DNA of 22,979 bases from DASWUD01 sp036401755 (GCA_036401755.1 DASWUD010000130.1:1-22979); one strand, 5' to 3'. Numbered from the stretch's first letter, positions 1 to 7,033 are shown. The notes: generated from the sequence alone by a model not told the origin. Translations and numbers: made by a program.

Positions 1-393
1 GGGGATCACAGTGATGTCGAAAGTAAGGTTTTCGTCTTTTACGAGGGCAAAATCGCCGATGTAATAGAGGGCTTCACCCTCTCTCACCTCAGTGAATTTC
101 AGTTTACGGAGCTGACCAATGAGGTTGGTTGCCATTCCCGACACAGTTGCCTTGACCGCTTTTTTACCATTTATGGCACTGCCATGCCGGATGACGATGG
201 TGATCACACCGCGATTATCGGAGCGATTGATGCCCACAGACTTGGCGATAGTGGGGTCGAGAAAAGTGCTGGGGAACGTGTTGTAATTGACCGTGTAATC
301 GCCGAACGAAATCTCATATTCGTTTTGCGCCAGGGCTTGCGTACACAGCAACACACTCACAATAAACATGCAAATACGTGCGATTGGCTTCAC
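1..393 (-). CDS. DUF4426 domain protein, secreted, 5' part only
   Basis: Partial gene: the frame is open from a GTG at 391-393 to the window edge, giving the first 131 residues. The start is chosen from a strong Shine-Dalgarno AGGGAGG at about 401-407; the ATG at 398-400 is in another frame. Residues 1-22 form a typical Sec signal peptide (positive MKPIAR, a hydrophobic core, then a site after ALA). The mature part begins QNEYEISFGDYTVNYN and contains a tract around LIGQLRKLKFTEVREGEALYY, which matches my memory of the DUF4426 family, small periplasmic proteins of unknown function. In Pseudomonas and relatives this gene sits between metW and rdgB; here the gene upstream is a thioredoxin-fold protein instead. 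What follows it is outside the window. Function unknown. Confidence 0.8.
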   Translation of the reverse strand, partial: MKPIARICMFIVSVLLCTQALAQNEYEISFGDYTVNYNTFPSTFLDPTIAKSVGINRSDNRGVITIVIRHGSAINGKKAVKATVSGMATNLIGQLRKLKFTEVREGEALYYIGDFALVKDENLTFDITVIP

Positions 394-421
394 GGCACAT
401 CCCTCCCTGTTAAACTACGAC

Positions 422-440
422 GACAATCGCGAGAATTGTC
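422..440. promoter_or_regulatory. Inverted repeat upstream of the DUF4426 gene
   Basis: Two perfect 6-bp arms, GACAAT (422-427) and ATTGTC (435-440), are separated by 7 bp, about 30 bp upstream of the GTG start at 393. Size and location would suit a dimeric repressor site, but I could not place a convincing -35/-10 pair around it and do not know a matching regulator. It may be chance. Confidence 0.2.
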
Positions 441-589
441 TACCAAGAATAGTAGAAGATAGGCGGATTGAAAGGCTTGGCGATGACCTCTCTTCAGAAG
501 AACCGTGAGTTCACGCGGGAGAAACGGGGTGAGCGATAACGCTAAAGTAGGCGGGCCCTGTCTACCCCACAACTCCTGTGATGTCGGCC

Positions 590-1171
590 TCAGGAAGAAT
601 AATCGGGTTCGTTGCCGGGGCGCCATTTGATGTTACATCCGAGGCTCGGCTTCTGCTCATCCTGCAGAGGCGTGCCCGCCAGCAGCGCATCAACGGCCGC
701 TATCAGATCCTCTCCTGTCACTGGCACGGCATTGCCTGGCCGGGAGCCGTCGAACTGGCCACGATAGACGAGCCGATGGCTCGCGTCGAATAGATAGATG
801 TCAGGCGTGCACGCGGCCTGGTAGGCTTTGGCCACCGCCTGGCTTTCATCGTAGAGGTAGGGGAAAGTGAAGCCGTAATGGCTGCTCATCTCCACCATCT
901 TGTCCGGACTATCGTCAGGATAGTAGCTCACGTCGTTACTGTTGATGGCAACGAAGGTGACCCCCGCCAGCTGGCAGGTATGAGCTACCTGCGCAAGCTT
1001 GGCGGCGATATGTTTCACATAGGGGCAGTGGTTGCAGATAAAGATCACCACCAATGGTTTTCCACTGAACTCTGACAGTGAAACACTCCTGCCGCTGGCC
1101 GGCTCAAGCAGAGAAAATGCCGGGGCCAGGGTCCCCAGCGGCAACATGGTTGAGGGGGTGCGTGCCATCAT
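590..1171 (-). CDS. Thioredoxin-fold redox protein (AhpC/TSA-Redoxin type)
   Basis: A 193-aa protein with a peroxiredoxin/thioredoxin-like fold. Near the N-terminus is PLGTLAPAFSLLEPASG, the usual opening of AhpC/TSA and ResA-like domains. The active-site motif is C46-N-H-C49 followed by PYVKH. T122-P123 supplies the cis-proline loop, preceded by C121. The C-terminal block around C179 (GCNIKWRPGNEP) is, as I recall, a signature of a widespread family annotated only as 'thioredoxin family protein'. There is no signal peptide, so it is probably cytoplasmic. Two ATGs lie in tandem (1169-1171 and 1166-1168); the Shine-Dalgarno AGGAG is 4 nt from the first and 7 nt from the second, so the second may be used. 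It lies 98 bp after mtnC on the same strand and may be co-transcribed. Substrate unknown; the CxxC suggests a disulfide reductase or thiol peroxidase-like role. Confidence 0.85.
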   Translation of the reverse strand: MMARTPSTMLPLGTLAPAFSLLEPASGRSVSLSEFSGKPLVVIFICNHCPYVKHIAAKLAQVAHTCQLAGVTFVAINSNDVSYYPDDSPDKMVEMSSHYGFTFPYLYDESQAVAKAYQAACTPDIYLFDASHRLVYRGQFDGSRPGNAVPVTGEDLIAAVDALLAGTPLQDEQKPSLGCNIKWRPGNEPDYSS

Positions 1172-1269
1172 GTCTCTCCTCTAGTGACTCGGGTTCCTCT
1201 CATGGAGATGAATGGAAATAGCTGGGTTAAAATCTTGCTGCATGGCTATTGCCGGGTCGATATTTCACG

Positions 1270-1947
1270 CTACACGAGCGCGATCTCATCGAAACTCGCT
1301 GCCTGGGTATGCTCGGCACCGCGGTTCGGAACGGAGTCACGAACCAGCCAGCAGGTGCGCATGCCCACATCACGCGCTGCATCAAGCTCCTCGCGCACGT
1401 CCGAAAGAAAGAGTATTTCAGAGGGTGAAACCCCCAGCTGACGGCCAATCGCGGCATACGAGGCCGAGTCGCGCTTTTGTCCTATGGTGGTATCGAAATA
1501 ACCACTGAACAGCGGTGTAAGATCGCCAAAAGGGGTATGGGCGAAGAGCAGTTTCTGGGCGTGTGCCGAGCCCGATGAATAGACATACAGCTGGATCCCC
1601 TGCGCATGCCACTGTTGCAGATTGCGCGCAGCATCATCGTAGACATGACCGAGGAAATCGCCACGGGTGTATCCTGCCTCCCAAATGAGTCCCTGCAGCG
1701 CTTTGAGTGGAGTGAGTTTTCGATCCTCATCGATCCACTGCTCCAACTGTGCAGCTATCTCCTCGATCTCAAGTGGTTTTCCCACCATGCTACGGATGGT
1801 GTCGAGTATGGCCGCCACCTCGGCATTCGCAATATTTTCGCGCACAAAGCGGCGGAGGTGGCGTCGCGCATAGGGGAACAGCACCTCCTTGACGAAGGCC
1901 AGGGAGGTAGTGGTCCCTTCGATATCGGTGACGATGGCCTTGATCAT
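1270..1947 (-). CDS. mtnC: Acireductone synthase (enolase-phosphatase E1)
   Basis: Bifunctional enzyme of the methionine salvage pathway. It enolises 2,3-diketo-5-methylthiopentyl-1-phosphate and then removes the phosphate to give acireductone (1,2-dihydroxy-3-keto-5-methylthiopentene). It is a HAD-superfamily protein of 225 aa, normal length. Motif I is D8-I-E10-GTTTS (E10 in place of the second Asp is typical of E1), motif II is SSGS near residues 124-127, a lysine follows at K158, and motif III is LSDV near 181-184. The ATG overlaps the mtnD stop as ATGA (1944-1947), so translation is coupled. Its product is the substrate of the enzyme encoded just upstream, mtnD. It ends with TAG at 1270-1272. 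Confidence 0.96.
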   Translation of the reverse strand: MIKAIVTDIEGTTTSLAFVKEVLFPYARRHLRRFVRENIANAEVAAILDTIRSMVGKPLEIEEIAAQLEQWIDEDRKLTPLKALQGLIWEAGYTRGDFLGHVYDDAARNLQQWHAQGIQLYVYSSGSAHAQKLLFAHTPFGDLTPLFSGYFDTTIGQKRDSASYAAIGRQLGVSPSEILFLSDVREELDAARDVGMRTCWLVRDSVPNRGAEHTQAASFDEIALV

Positions 1948-2501
1948 GCTTGCCCCACAAACTCGTCAAAATCGGGGAACAGTTGTGCGATATCACTGCC
2001 GGTGAATTGCGCCACCCAGCCATCGGCAATGACAAACAGTCGAATACATTTGAAATCGGGAATCTTACCCATATCGAACCAGTGCCTTACATTAGCCGGG
2101 ACGCTAATCAGATCACCTTGCTCACACAGAACCAGATAGACCTTGTCCGCCACATGCAGGTAGAAGAGACCCGCCCCTGCCACAAAGAAGCGCACCTCAA
2201 AATCGCTGTGCATATGTTCCGCGAGGAATTTTGCGCGCAGTTCGTCGCGCTTGGGGTTATCCGGCTGCACACTCACCACATCCATCGACTGGAAGCCATA
2301 CTCATTGCTCAAACGGCGCACCTGCTCGCCGTAGACGGCTAGAACCTCCTCCTGTTGCGCCCCCTTGCTGAAGGTTTGACTGGACTGCCACCGCTCAAAG
2401 CGGACACCGAGTGGCTGCAACTGCGCTGCAATGAGCTTGTGCTCGGTAAGCACATCGCCGAGCCGTGTTCCCTGTTCGTTATAGATAGCCAAGCGGCTCA
2501 T
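1944..2501 (-). CDS. mtnD: Acireductone dioxygenase (ARD)
   Basis: Cupin metalloenzyme of methionine salvage. With Fe it splits acireductone to formate and 4-methylthio-2-oxobutyrate (the methionine precursor); with Ni the same family makes CO, formate and methylthiopropionate. The protein is 185 aa when started at MSRLAIYNEQG (ATG 2499-2501); the longer frame to 2531 would run back into mtnB and is rejected. Metal ligands are H96 and H98 in EHMHSDFEVRFF, E102, and H140 in NVRHWFDMG, all present, so the protein should be active. The mtnB stop is only 2 bp upstream, and a GGGGG tract at the end of mtnB can serve as ribosome binding site. The end overlaps mtnC by 4 bp. Confidence 0.96.
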   Translation of the reverse strand: MSRLAIYNEQGTRLGDVLTEHKLIAAQLQPLGVRFERWQSSQTFSKGAQQEEVLAVYGEQVRRLSNEYGFQSMDVVSVQPDNPKRDELRAKFLAEHMHSDFEVRFFVAGAGLFYLHVADKVYLVLCEQGDLISVPANVRHWFDMGKIPDFKCIRLFVIADGWVAQFTGSDIAQLFPDFDEFVGQA

Positions 2502-2503
2502 TA

Positions 2504-3130
2504 TTACCCCCGATAGGCATGCAACTCGCACTGAAACAGAAATTCAAAGGCCTCCACATGACGCAATGCCTCATCCACAGAACGCCCCCAAGTATAGAGA
2601 CCATGACCATTGATCAGATATCCATAGATGGGGCCATTCATTTCCAGATAGTTTTCCACCACCGTGGAGAGACGGTCGATATCCTGATCATTGGGAAAGT
2701 TGGGGATCACGATGGCGGTCTTATGGGTAGTGATGCCGGCAAAGGCCTTGAGCAACTCATACCCGGCGAAGCGCATGGTGGGACCGGCCGCACGCGATAG
2801 CAGTGTGGCAGTGAGTGAATGGGTGTGTAGAACGGCGCCCACTTCGGGATAGAGTCGATAGAGCAGCGTATGGAGTGGTGTCTCAGCGGAGGGGCGTTGT
2901 GTGCTCATCTGCGCTTGGCCAGAGCTGTCGATGACCATGATATCCCCCGAGTGCAGGCGGCCCTTGTGTCGCCCCGACACCGTGATGGCGATGGTGCCAT
3001 CGGAGAGGCGGGCCGAAAAATTGCCACTGGTCGCAGGAACCCAGCCCTGTTGAAACAGATAGTGCCCTGCCTCAATCAACTCATGGGAGCGCTGCTGAAA
3101 ATCGGGGGGTAAACGACCCATCATCCCCAT
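2504..3130 (-). CDS. mtnB: Methylthioribulose-1-phosphate dehydratase
   Basis: A 208-aa class II aldolase-family zinc enzyme that dehydrates 5-methylthioribulose-1-phosphate to the diketo intermediate used by MtnC. Visible signatures are the TSGNFSAR phosphate-binding loop near residue 34-41, VSGRHKGRL near 51-59, a catalytic acid in RPSAETPLH (E83), and zinc ligands H102 and H104 in LHTHS and H176 in NGHGLY. The first ATG (3128-3130) has AAGGAG 9 nt upstream. It is the first gene of the mtnB-mtnD-mtnC unit, which proceeds in pathway order except that mtnD precedes mtnC. The preceding enzyme, MtnA, is not encoded in this window. Confidence 0.95.
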   Translation of the reverse strand: MGMMGRLPPDFQQRSHELIEAGHYLFQQGWVPATSGNFSARLSDGTIAITVSGRHKGRLHSGDIMVIDSSGQAQMSTQRPSAETPLHTLLYRLYPEVGAVLHTHSLTATLLSRAAGPTMRFAGYELLKAFAGITTHKTAIVIPNFPNDQDIDRLSTVVENYLEMNGPIYGYLINGHGLYTWGRSVDEALRHVEAFEFLFQCELHAYRG

Positions 3131-3169
3131 TGGCTCATTCTCCTTCGTAGCCGATAACCAGGAGTTCCA

Positions 3170-3198
3170 ATCTTAGTCATGCGCACCGGTCCGAACAA
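3170..3198 (-). promoter_or_regulatory. Possible sigma-70 promoter for mtnBDC
   Basis: On the minus strand a TTGTTC (3193-3198) and TAAGAT (3170-3175) are separated by 17 bp, about 40 bp before the mtnB start. The -35 matches consensus at only three positions and the -10 at four, so this is a weak candidate. No SAM riboswitch or other structured leader was recognised in the short gap (3131-3275) shared with the divergent sulfurtransferase gene. Confidence 0.3.
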
Positions 3199-3275
3199 GG
3201 AGATGTGCCGTTTCATGGAAGTTGCGGCAGCCATTTGGATCGCCCATCATGGCCAGATTGATATGGAGTGATACC

Positions 3276-4136
3276 ATGCCCTATGAGACCTTGATAACTC
3301 CGGCAATATTGAAGCAACACCTTGCTAGTGACAACTGGCAGATTATCGATTGCCGCTTCAACCTGACTGCACCAGAGGCAGGACACCAGGAGTATCTCGA
3401 AGCGCATATACCGGGCGCGCTGTATGCCCATCTCGATCACGATCTCTCCTCCCCTATCCGCGCAACTACAGGGCGCCATCCCCTGCCGGAACGCGAAACG
3501 CTGCAGGAGAAATTCTCTGCGTGGGGAATCGATTCATCGACACAGGTGGTGGTTTACGATAGCAGCAACGGCATGATGGCAGCACGACTCTGGTGGCTGT
3601 TGCGCTGGATGGGCCATTCATCAGTGGCGCTGCTCGATGGCGGCTTGTCACGCTGGCTGCGCGAGAAGAATATGCTCACGGCCGAATTGCCGGAGTCCAG
3701 GCCGCGCCGGTTTGTCGCCCGAGCGCCCCTGGAGCGGTTCATCACCAGTGACGAGGTGCTCGCGCGGCTCGCAGCACCGGAGCATCTGCTCATCGACGTG
3801 CGCGCAGCAGAGCGTTATGCCGGCGAGGTTGAGCCTCTGGATCGGGTGGCCGGGCACATTCCCGGCGCGCTTAACCTGCCTTTGCAAGAGAGTCTTGATA
3901 GTGAGGGCAAGTTCCGTTCACCCGAACAATTAAAGGTGATCTTTCAAAATGCCATTGGCGATATCTCGCCGCGCAATGTCTCGGTTATGTGTGGTTCCGG
4001 CGTGACGGCCTGTCATACCCTGCTGGCGTTACGGGTAGCCGGGATAGAGGGCGCAACCCTTTATGCCGGTTCATGGAGCGAGTGGATTAGCGATCCGCAG
4101 CGGCCAGTGGTAACCAGGGCCGATTATCAACCGTAG
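3276..4136 (+). CDS. Sulfurtransferase, 3-mercaptopyruvate/thiosulfate type (two rhodanese domains)
   Basis: A 286-aa two-domain rhodanese. The N-terminal domain (about residues 5-130) carries IIDCRFNL, HIPGALYAHLDHDLSSP and LDGGLSRW and lacks the catalytic Cys, as usual. The C-terminal domain (about 155-280) carries LLIDVRAAERY, GHIPGALNLP and the active loop with C239 in CGSGVTACH. A CGSGVT loop is typical of mercaptopyruvate sulfurtransferases such as SseA, while thiosulfate enzymes usually have a CRKGVT-type loop, so mercaptopyruvate is the more likely donor. The start is MPYETLI, with GGAG 8 nt upstream; the frame opens earlier at 3222 but that extension has no family similarity. It is the only convincing plus-strand gene here, divergent from mtnB, and its 3' end overlaps a small minus-strand frame by 50 bp. 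It probably moves persulfide sulfur in the cytoplasm. Confidence 0.93.
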   Translation: MPYETLITPAILKQHLASDNWQIIDCRFNLTAPEAGHQEYLEAHIPGALYAHLDHDLSSPIRATTGRHPLPERETLQEKFSAWGIDSSTQVVVYDSSNGMMAARLWWLLRWMGHSSVALLDGGLSRWLREKNMLTAELPESRPRRFVARAPLERFITSDEVLARLAAPEHLLIDVRAAERYAGEVEPLDRVAGHIPGALNLPLQESLDSEGKFRSPEQLKVIFQNAIGDISPRNVSVMCGSGVTACHTLLALRVAGIEGATLYAGSWSEWISDPQRPVVTRADYQP

Positions 4137-4272
4137 GGTTCTTCCTCGTGCGGCTCAACCAGGTCAAACGACGTCCTTCCGCACGCATACCGAGCCGGTA
4201 GAGGGGGTGGGGAGGATGGGTGATGATCAGTGCCGAGGTGCGTTCCAACGTGAATATCAGGCGATCATTCAC
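4087..4272 (-). CDS. Hypothetical 61-aa protein, coupled to upstream gene
   Basis: I do not recognise this protein. The GTG start (4270-4272) overlaps the TGA stop of the upstream gene as GTGA, the classic arrangement for coupled translation, and this is the main support for it being real. The product is basic and begins MNDRLIFTLERTSALIIT, which could form two beta strands, followed by a Pro/His-rich turn and a Arg-rich tail. It has no membrane segment or cysteine. The last 50 bp overlap the 3' end of the convergent sulfurtransferase gene, so its C-terminal residues are constrained by that gene; this could also mean the frame is partly a shadow. Confidence 0.4.
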   Translation of the reverse strand: MNDRLIFTLERTSALIITHPPHPLYRLGMRAEGRRLTWLSRTRKNPTVDNRPWLPLAAADR

Positions 4273-4817
4273 GATAAAGTATCGTGCTCCACATGTGCCG
4301 AAAGTTGGTTGATCATTCGCTCTACCTGCGTGGAGTGTTGCAAGGCACGGGCCATTCTCAGGTGTTCCCGTGCCTGCTCGCGGTTCTGCAGCTGCAGGGC
4401 CACCTCACCCAGCAGGCACTGCACCAGACTGCGGTCGTTGGTTGAGCGCAAGGCGCCGCTGGCCGCGAGCAGTAGAAATACCTGGGCGGCACCGTAGCGG
4501 CCCGTCGCCACCTCACTCACCCCCTTCAACCAATGGTAGTAGGCCAAGCTGGTGGAACTAAGGCGCTGCGGATGTTTCACCTGCGCCAGCAAGCGACTCA
4601 TCTCCTCGAATCGTCCGCCCCGGAATGCCGTAAAGGCTCCCCACACCGCGTTATTACGCGTGCTGTCCCACACCAGCCAGACTGCGATGAGGGTGAACAG
4701 GAAAGCCAGCGGTGTTGGCACCAGCACCAGATAGAGGGCGCAGACCATGGCAAGCGCTGCAGCAATGAGTCGCGTTGCCGGAGAAAAATGGGCTGTGGCA
4801 CGAATCAGCGGATTGAT
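4269..4817 (-). CDS. TPR-like inner-membrane protein, unusual start
   Basis: Unrecognised protein. Two hydrophobic segments at the N-terminus (about residues 16-34 and 36-52) are followed by a soluble alpha-helical part (about 58-175) with TPR-like spacing, for example FRGGRFEEMSRLLAQV, GRYGAAQVFLLLAAS and QNREQAREHLRMARAL. The first ATG in frame is at 4746-4748, but it lies inside the first membrane segment and has no ribosome binding site. The open frame continues back to 4829, and an AGGAG (4824-4828) sits exactly 6 nt before an ATC codon (4815-4817), which I take as the probable start (182 aa). The next upstream in-frame codons reach a TAA without any ATG, GTG or TTG. The gene lies beyond the pnp terminator, so it needs its own promoter, which I could not identify. 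If the upstream start is wrong, the gene spans 4269-4748. Confidence 0.6.
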   Translation of the reverse strand: MNPLIRATAHFSPATRLIAAALAMVCALYLVLVPTPLAFLFTLIAVWLVWDSTRNNAVWGAFTAFRGGRFEEMSRLLAQVKHPQRLSSTSLAYYHWLKGVSEVATGRYGAAQVFLLLAASGALRSTNDRSLVQCLLGEVALQLQNREQAREHLRMARALQHSTQVERMINQLSAHVEHDTLS

Positions 4818-4823
4818 GACAGA

Positions 4824-4828
4824 CTCCT
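4824..4828 (-). promoter_or_regulatory. Shine-Dalgarno deciding the start of the TPR-like gene
   Basis: AGGAG on the minus strand, 6 nt before the ATC codon at 4815-4817 and about 75 nt before the first in-frame ATG. It is the only good ribosome binding site near the 5' end of this frame and argues for initiation at the non-standard ATC, or for a start nearby such as the CTG three codons later. Confidence 0.45.
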
Positions 4829-4866
4829 GTTATAGCGACTGACGAAATGACACTCTAGTGCAGCGG

Positions 4867-4902
4867 GAACGAAAAAGGGACCTCGCGGTCCCTTTTTCGT
4901 TC
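4867..4902. terminator. Bidirectional intrinsic terminator after pnp
   Basis: A perfect inverted repeat with 16-bp arms, GAACGAAAAAGGGACC (4867-4882) and its complement (4887-4902), around a 4-nt loop TCGC. The GC core GGGACC/GGTCCC is followed by a T5 run on both strands, so it should stop pnp transcription 14 bp after the stop codon and also stop anything arriving from the other side. Confidence 0.93.
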
Positions 4903-4915
4903 GGAGCTGGGTCGA

Positions 4916-6997
4916 TCACTCGGCCTCGACGGCCTTCATGCTGAGGCGAATACGCCCCTGCTTGTCGATCTCCAGCACCTTGACCTTGATGACATCGCCT
5001 TCGGCCAACTTGTCGCTGACCTTCTCGACGCGCTCGTCGGAGATCTGGGAGATATGCACCAGGCCATCCTTGCCGGGAAGGATGGTGACGAAGGCGCCGA
5101 AGTCCATCAGCTTGGAGACGCGGCCTTCGTAGATCATGCCCACTTCCACATCAGCGGTGAGCTGCTCGATGCGGCGGCGTGCTTCCTGGCCGGCGTTGTT
5201 GTCGACCGAGGCGATCTTCACGGTGCCATCGTCGGTGATGGCGATGCTGGTGCCGGTCTCTTCGGTGATGGCGCGGATGGTGGCGCCACCCTTGCCGATC
5301 ACGTCGCGGATCTTGTCCGGGTGGATCTTGAAGGTGACGTAGCGCGGGGCGAAATCGGACATCTCGCTGCGCGGTGCAGAGATCACCTCGTTCATCTTGG
5401 AGAGGATGTGCAGACGCCCTTCGTGGGCCTGCTCCAGCGCCTTTTCCATGATCTCCTTGGTGATGCCGTCGATCTTGATATCCATCTGCAGGGCGGTGAC
5501 GCCGCTGCTGGTACCGGCGACCTTGAAGTCCATGTCGCCGAGGTGATCCTCGTCGCCCATGATGTCGGTGAGCACGGCAAACTTGTTGCCTTCCTTGATG
5601 AGGCCCATCGCCACGCCGGCGACCGGCGCCTTGATCGGCACACCGGCATCCATCAGCGCCAGGCTGCTGCCGCAGACACTGGCCATGGAACTGGAACCGT
5701 TGGATTCGGTGATCTCGGAGACGGCACGGATGCTGTAGGGGAAGCTGTCGATGGAGGGCATCACCGCCTGCACGCCGCGCTTGGCCAGACGACCGTGGCC
5801 GATTTCGCGACGCTTCGGGCTGCCGACGCGCCCCACTTCACCCACCGAGAAGGGGGGGAAGTTGTAGTGGAACATGAAATGATCTTTGCGCTCGCCTTCG
5901 AGGGCGTCGATGATCTGCGCATCGCGGGCGGTACCGAGAGTGGTCACCACCAGGGCCTGGGTCTCGCCACGGGTGAACAGCGCAGAGCCGTGGGTGCGCG
6001 GCAGCACGCCGACACGAATGGTGATGGGACGCACGGTGCGGGTATCACGGCCGTCGATACGCGGCAGACCGGCGATGATGCGGCCACGCACCACCTTGCT
6101 CTCCAGCGCTTCGATGGCACCGCTCACCTGTTCCGCGCTCCATTCGGAACCTTCAGCCACCTTGGCGATGATGTCGGCACGCACCGCGCTCAGGCGGTCG
6201 TAACGCACGAGCTTTTCTCTGATCTGATAGGCCTCGGTGATGGCAGCCTCACCGGCGTCGGCCACGGCCTTGGCCAGCGCCGTGTTGGAGGCCGGCGCCT
6301 GCCAGTCCCAACGTGGTTTGCCAGCCTCGGCAGCCAGTTCGCGAATTGCCTTGATGGCCACCTGCATCTGTTCGTGGCCAAACACCACGGCGCCGAGCAT
6401 CACCTGTTCGGAGAGCTCTTTGGCTTCGGATTCAACCATCAATACCGCGTTTTCGGTACCGGCGACCACCAGGTCGAGCTCGGAATCGGCCAGCGCGGCA
6501 AAACCCGGGTTGAGCAGGTAGCTGCCGTTCTTGTAGCCGACGCGGGCAGCGCCAATCGGGCCATTGAAGGGAACGCCGGAGACGGCCAGTGCCGCCGAGG
6601 CGCCGATCATCGCGGGGATATCGCCATCGATATCGGGGTCCACCGAGAGCACCGTGGCGATGATCTGCACTTCGTTGGTGAAACCTTCAGGAAACAGTGG
6701 GCGGAGCGGACGGTCGATGAGGCGGGAAGTCAGGGTCTCCTTCTCGCTCGGTTTGCCCTCGCGGCGGAAGAAACCACCGGGGATACGTCCCGCGGCATAG
6801 GTCTTCTCCTGATAATCGACCGTCAGCGGGAAGAAATCACGACCTGCGTCGGCATCCTTGAGCGCCACGGCGGTGACCAGCACCACGGTGTCTCCCATGC
6901 TGCACATAACGGCGCCGGAGGCTTGGCGCGCGATCTCCCCCGTCTCCAGCGTAACGGTATGTTCGCCGTACTGAAACTGTTTCTTGATGGGCGTCAC
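4916..6997 (-). CDS. pnp: Polyribonucleotide nucleotidyltransferase (PNPase)
   Basis: Phosphorolytic 3'-to-5' exoribonuclease of 693 aa, the normal length; it works as a homotrimer and as part of the RNA degradosome. Order of domains: RNase PH-like 1 (about 10-230, with FFRREGKPSEKETLTSRLIDRP), helical linker (about 240-320), RNase PH-like 2 (about 325-545, with TRGETQALV, the FNFPPFSVGE-type YNFPPFSVGEVGR tract, and VCGSSLALMDAGVP), KH (about 556-616, GKGG at 568-571) and S1 (about 619-690, MDFGAFVTILPGKDGLVHIS). The start is GTG (6995-6997), with AAGGA about 10 nt upstream. It follows rpsO by 36 bp, the classic rpsO-pnp pair. In E. coli PNPase controls itself through an RNase III-cut hairpin in that gap; no long hairpin is visible in this short one. 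Confidence 0.98.
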   Translation of the reverse strand: MTPIKKQFQYGEHTVTLETGEIARQASGAVMCSMGDTVVLVTAVALKDADAGRDFFPLTVDYQEKTYAAGRIPGGFFRREGKPSEKETLTSRLIDRPLRPLFPEGFTNEVQIIATVLSVDPDIDGDIPAMIGASAALAVSGVPFNGPIGAARVGYKNGSYLLNPGFAALADSELDLVVAGTENAVLMVESEAKELSEQVMLGAVVFGHEQMQVAIKAIRELAAEAGKPRWDWQAPASNTALAKAVADAGEAAITEAYQIREKLVRYDRLSAVRADIIAKVAEGSEWSAEQVSGAIEALESKVVRGRIIAGLPRIDGRDTRTVRPITIRVGVLPRTHGSALFTRGETQALVVTTLGTARDAQIIDALEGERKDHFMFHYNFPPFSVGEVGRVGSPKRREIGHGRLAKRGVQAVMPSIDSFPYSIRAVSEITESNGSSSMASVCGSSLALMDAGVPIKAPVAGVAMGLIKEGNKFAVLTDIMGDEDHLGDMDFKVAGTSSGVTALQMDIKIDGITKEIMEKALEQAHEGRLHILSKMNEVISAPRSEMSDFAPRYVTFKIHPDKIRDVIGKGGATIRAITEETGTSIAITDDGTVKIASVDNNAGQEARRRIEQLTADVEVGMIYEGRVSKLMDFGAFVTILPGKDGLVHISQISDERVEKVSDKLAEGDVIKVKVLEIDKQGRIRLSMKAVEAE

Positions 6998-7033
6998 TGT
7001 TGTTCTTTCCTTATGGCCAGTGTTGGGCAGGGA

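Noticed and set aside
394..626. Minus-strand 78-aa frame at 390-626
   Set aside because: Overlaps the 3' end of the thioredoxin-fold gene and the start of the DUF4426 gene in another frame, with no start signal or similarity.
1184..1508. Plus-strand frames of 85 and 98 codons over the end of mtnC
   Set aside because: Mostly antisense to mtnC; no ribosome binding site, no recognisable sequence.
3222..3275. Earlier ATG of the sulfurtransferase frame
   Set aside because: No ribosome binding site and no family similarity in the extra 18 residues; the ATG at 3276 has GGAG at good distance.
3131..3275. SAM riboswitch upstream of mtnB
   Set aside because: The gap is only 145 bp and is shared by two divergent genes; I found no set of conserved SAM riboswitch helices or terminator in it.
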